This document shows, piece after piece, positions 62,932-64,000 of a DNA stretch of 64,000 nt (positions within the stretch are counted from its first letter, which is position 1; the number at the start of each line of letters is the position of its first letter). The notes under the pieces were generated by a model that was given only the letters and a program-made list of their open reading frames with translations, was not told where the DNA came from and ran no database searches. The translations under genes were made by a program, and so were the position numbers. Source of the DNA: Pirellulales bacterium (GTDB lineage Bacteria; Planctomycetota; Planctomycetia; Pirellulales; JALHPA01); NCBI GenBank assembly GCA_033762255.1, contig JANRLT010000007.1, positions 1 to 64,000 of the forward strand, written 5' to 3'.

Positions 62932-64000
62932 ATGCACACGCGTACGCAATTTGAATCCCTGGAACACCGCCTCCCCTTGGCTGGCAATATCACCGCCAGC
63001 TTTGACAATGGCGTCCTCACGCTGGCCGGCGACGACCTGGCCAACGCGGTCGAAGTCGGCCTGGCCGCTCCCGGGCAGGTGTTTGTTCAGGGCGTGGGCG
63101 ATTTGCAACAAAACCAGCCCACGGCAATTAATGGCGTGGCCAACGGGACCCAAGTATTTACCGGCGTTGACAAGCTCTATGTGTATTTGCGCGGCGGCGA
63201 TGACGAATTACGGGTCAATAATATCGCGCTTTCGGTCCTGCATGTCGAAGGGGGAACCGGCAGCGACAATGTCCGCATCGGCGCGCCCCAGGCGGCGTTT
63301 CTGGGGGCCTTGGGGAATATCAACGATGGTTCCGTGGGCGTGTCGCAAACATTGCGGGTCGATTTGGGGACCGGTGGGGATGAACTGGTCCGCCTGCAGC
63401 GGGTCTTTGGCGGCGCGGCGTGGGATCTCGACGCCACCAGCGCGCTCGCGCGGGTGCAGGTGTTTGACGCCTCAAGCGGCGCGGTCGATGTGCGCACCGG
63501 CGGCGGGAACGATTTGCTCTTGATTTACAATCATACGGCGCACGGCGTGGTCAATATAAACACGGACGGCGGTAACGACCAACTGCAACTGGTCAATAGC
63601 TCGCTGCGCAAGGATGCGTTTTTAATTGGCGGCGACGGGGATGACCTGTTTGGGCTGGATGTGAACAATTACGGCGGGTTGGTCCAGGCGGATACCGGCG
63701 CGGGGAATGATTTTCTGCTGTTTTCGCGGTCGGTCGCCGCCAAGGAAGTGCGGTTATTTACCGGCGGCGGCTTTGACACGCTGCTGGTCGGGCGCTATTA
63801 CACCTCGCCCAATACGCTGGCCAACGGCGGCAGCACCGCCAAAAAGATCACCATCGACACCGGCGCGCAGACCGATACCGCGCACGTGGCGGCCAACGCG
63901 GTGGATGATTTTTATGCGGCGTATGGCGCGGGGGACGATAATGTGACGTTTGATTACAACCTGATCCGCCATCGGGGCACGGCGGACGGAGGAGGGGGCT
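62932..64000 (+). CDS. Exported RTX-like repeat protein, 3' end outside window
   Basis: Open from ATG 62932 to the end of the window, 356 codons without stop. N-terminus MHTRTQFESLEHRLPLAGNI has the planctomycete-type leader element LExRxxLAGN. The rest is beta-rich with many glycine/aspartate loops similar to RTX/hemolysin-type calcium repeats (GGGNDLLLI, DGGNDQLQL, GGDGDDLFGL, TGAGNDFLLF, TGGGFDTLLV, GAGDDNVTF) at spacings of 20-40 residues. It probably forms a beta-roll/beta-helix surface protein that binds Ca2+. Nothing catalytic is seen. Upstream is the MocA-family gene, 127 bases away. Confidence 0.75.
   Translation, partial: MHTRTQFESLEHRLPLAGNITASFDNGVLTLAGDDLANAVEVGLAAPGQVFVQGVGDLQQNQPTAINGVANGTQVFTGVDKLYVYLRGGDDELRVNNIALSVLHVEGGTGSDNVRIGAPQAAFLGALGNINDGSVGVSQTLRVDLGTGGDELVRLQRVFGGAAWDLDATSALARVQVFDASSGAVDVRTGGGNDLLLIYNHTAHGVVNINTDGGNDQLQLVNSSLRKDAFLIGGDGDDLFGLDVNNYGGLVQADTGAGNDFLLFSRSVAAKEVRLFTGGGFDTLLVGRYYTSPNTLANGGSTAKKITIDTGAQTDTAHVAANAVDDFYAAYGAGDDNVTFDYNLIRHRGTADGGGG

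Overview
The window looks like chromosome from a planctomycete, most likely of the Pirellulales. The signs are a PEP-CTERM/dockerin/autotransporter-type surface protein, an exported protein with an LEHRLPLAGN-like N-terminus, a sulfatase, proteins with DPFG-rich tails, a bacterial topoisomerase VI B subunit, many genes lacking a Shine-Dalgarno sequence, and many short dispersed intergenic repeats. This assignment is inferred from gene content; no rRNA or tRNA gene is present to test it.

Layout. 1-959: 3' part of an IS3-family element whose tail holds a perfect 42-bp palindrome. 1.2-5.6 kb: a short-chain dehydrogenase and a large RND/MMPL exporter. 5.7-6.2 kb: what looks like the remains of a toxin-antitoxin pair (PIN toxin 3' end, Phd-like antitoxin with an in-frame stop), then a hairpin repeat. 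6.3-14.6 kb: sulfatase, CheY-like regulator, ferritin-like protein, HEAT-repeat protein, lipoate ligase-like protein, fumarase C and RuvB. 14.7-18.9 kb: a same-strand run of a HLFGH protein (zincin-like, apparently lacking the catalytic Glu), an Hsp70-family ATPase and a DUF2325-like protein. 19.2-22.8 kb: TPR lipoprotein, polysaccharide export protein with a cysteine-rich insert, and nucleoside diphosphate kinase. 23.4-27.6 kb, minus strand: primary-type sigma factor and topoisomerase VI subunit B without an adjacent subunit A. 28.4-38.4 kb: surface protein, type III pantothenate kinase, TlpA-like thioredoxin, and a three-gene ABC export operon (ATPase, FtsX permease, HlyD-type adaptor). 38.7-45 kb: TadG-like vWA protein, PQQ-propeller protein, and a run of two arrestin-like/membrane proteins plus a P-loop protein. 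45.5-57.4 kb: a repetitive FMPTT protein, an unknown protein, MoxR ATPase, groES-groEL, a PQQ-propeller protein with DPFG repeats, CCA-adding enzyme family protein and topoisomerase I with a histone-H1-like tail. 57.9-64 kb: a SurA/PpiD-like protein split by a frameshift at a run of seven C, IspF, a Gfo/Idh/MocA oxidoreductase, and the start of an RTX-like exported protein that leaves the window.

Most genes are single housekeeping or envelope genes. The clear operons are groES-groEL and the ABC exporter; the 14.7-18.9 kb and 42.3-45.0 kb runs are likely operons of less known function. Those two runs, the C7 frameshift, the decayed toxin-antitoxin pair, the lone topoisomerase VI B and several repeat families are the points most worth following. 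I found no CRISPR array, tRNA, rRNA or recognisable riboswitch.
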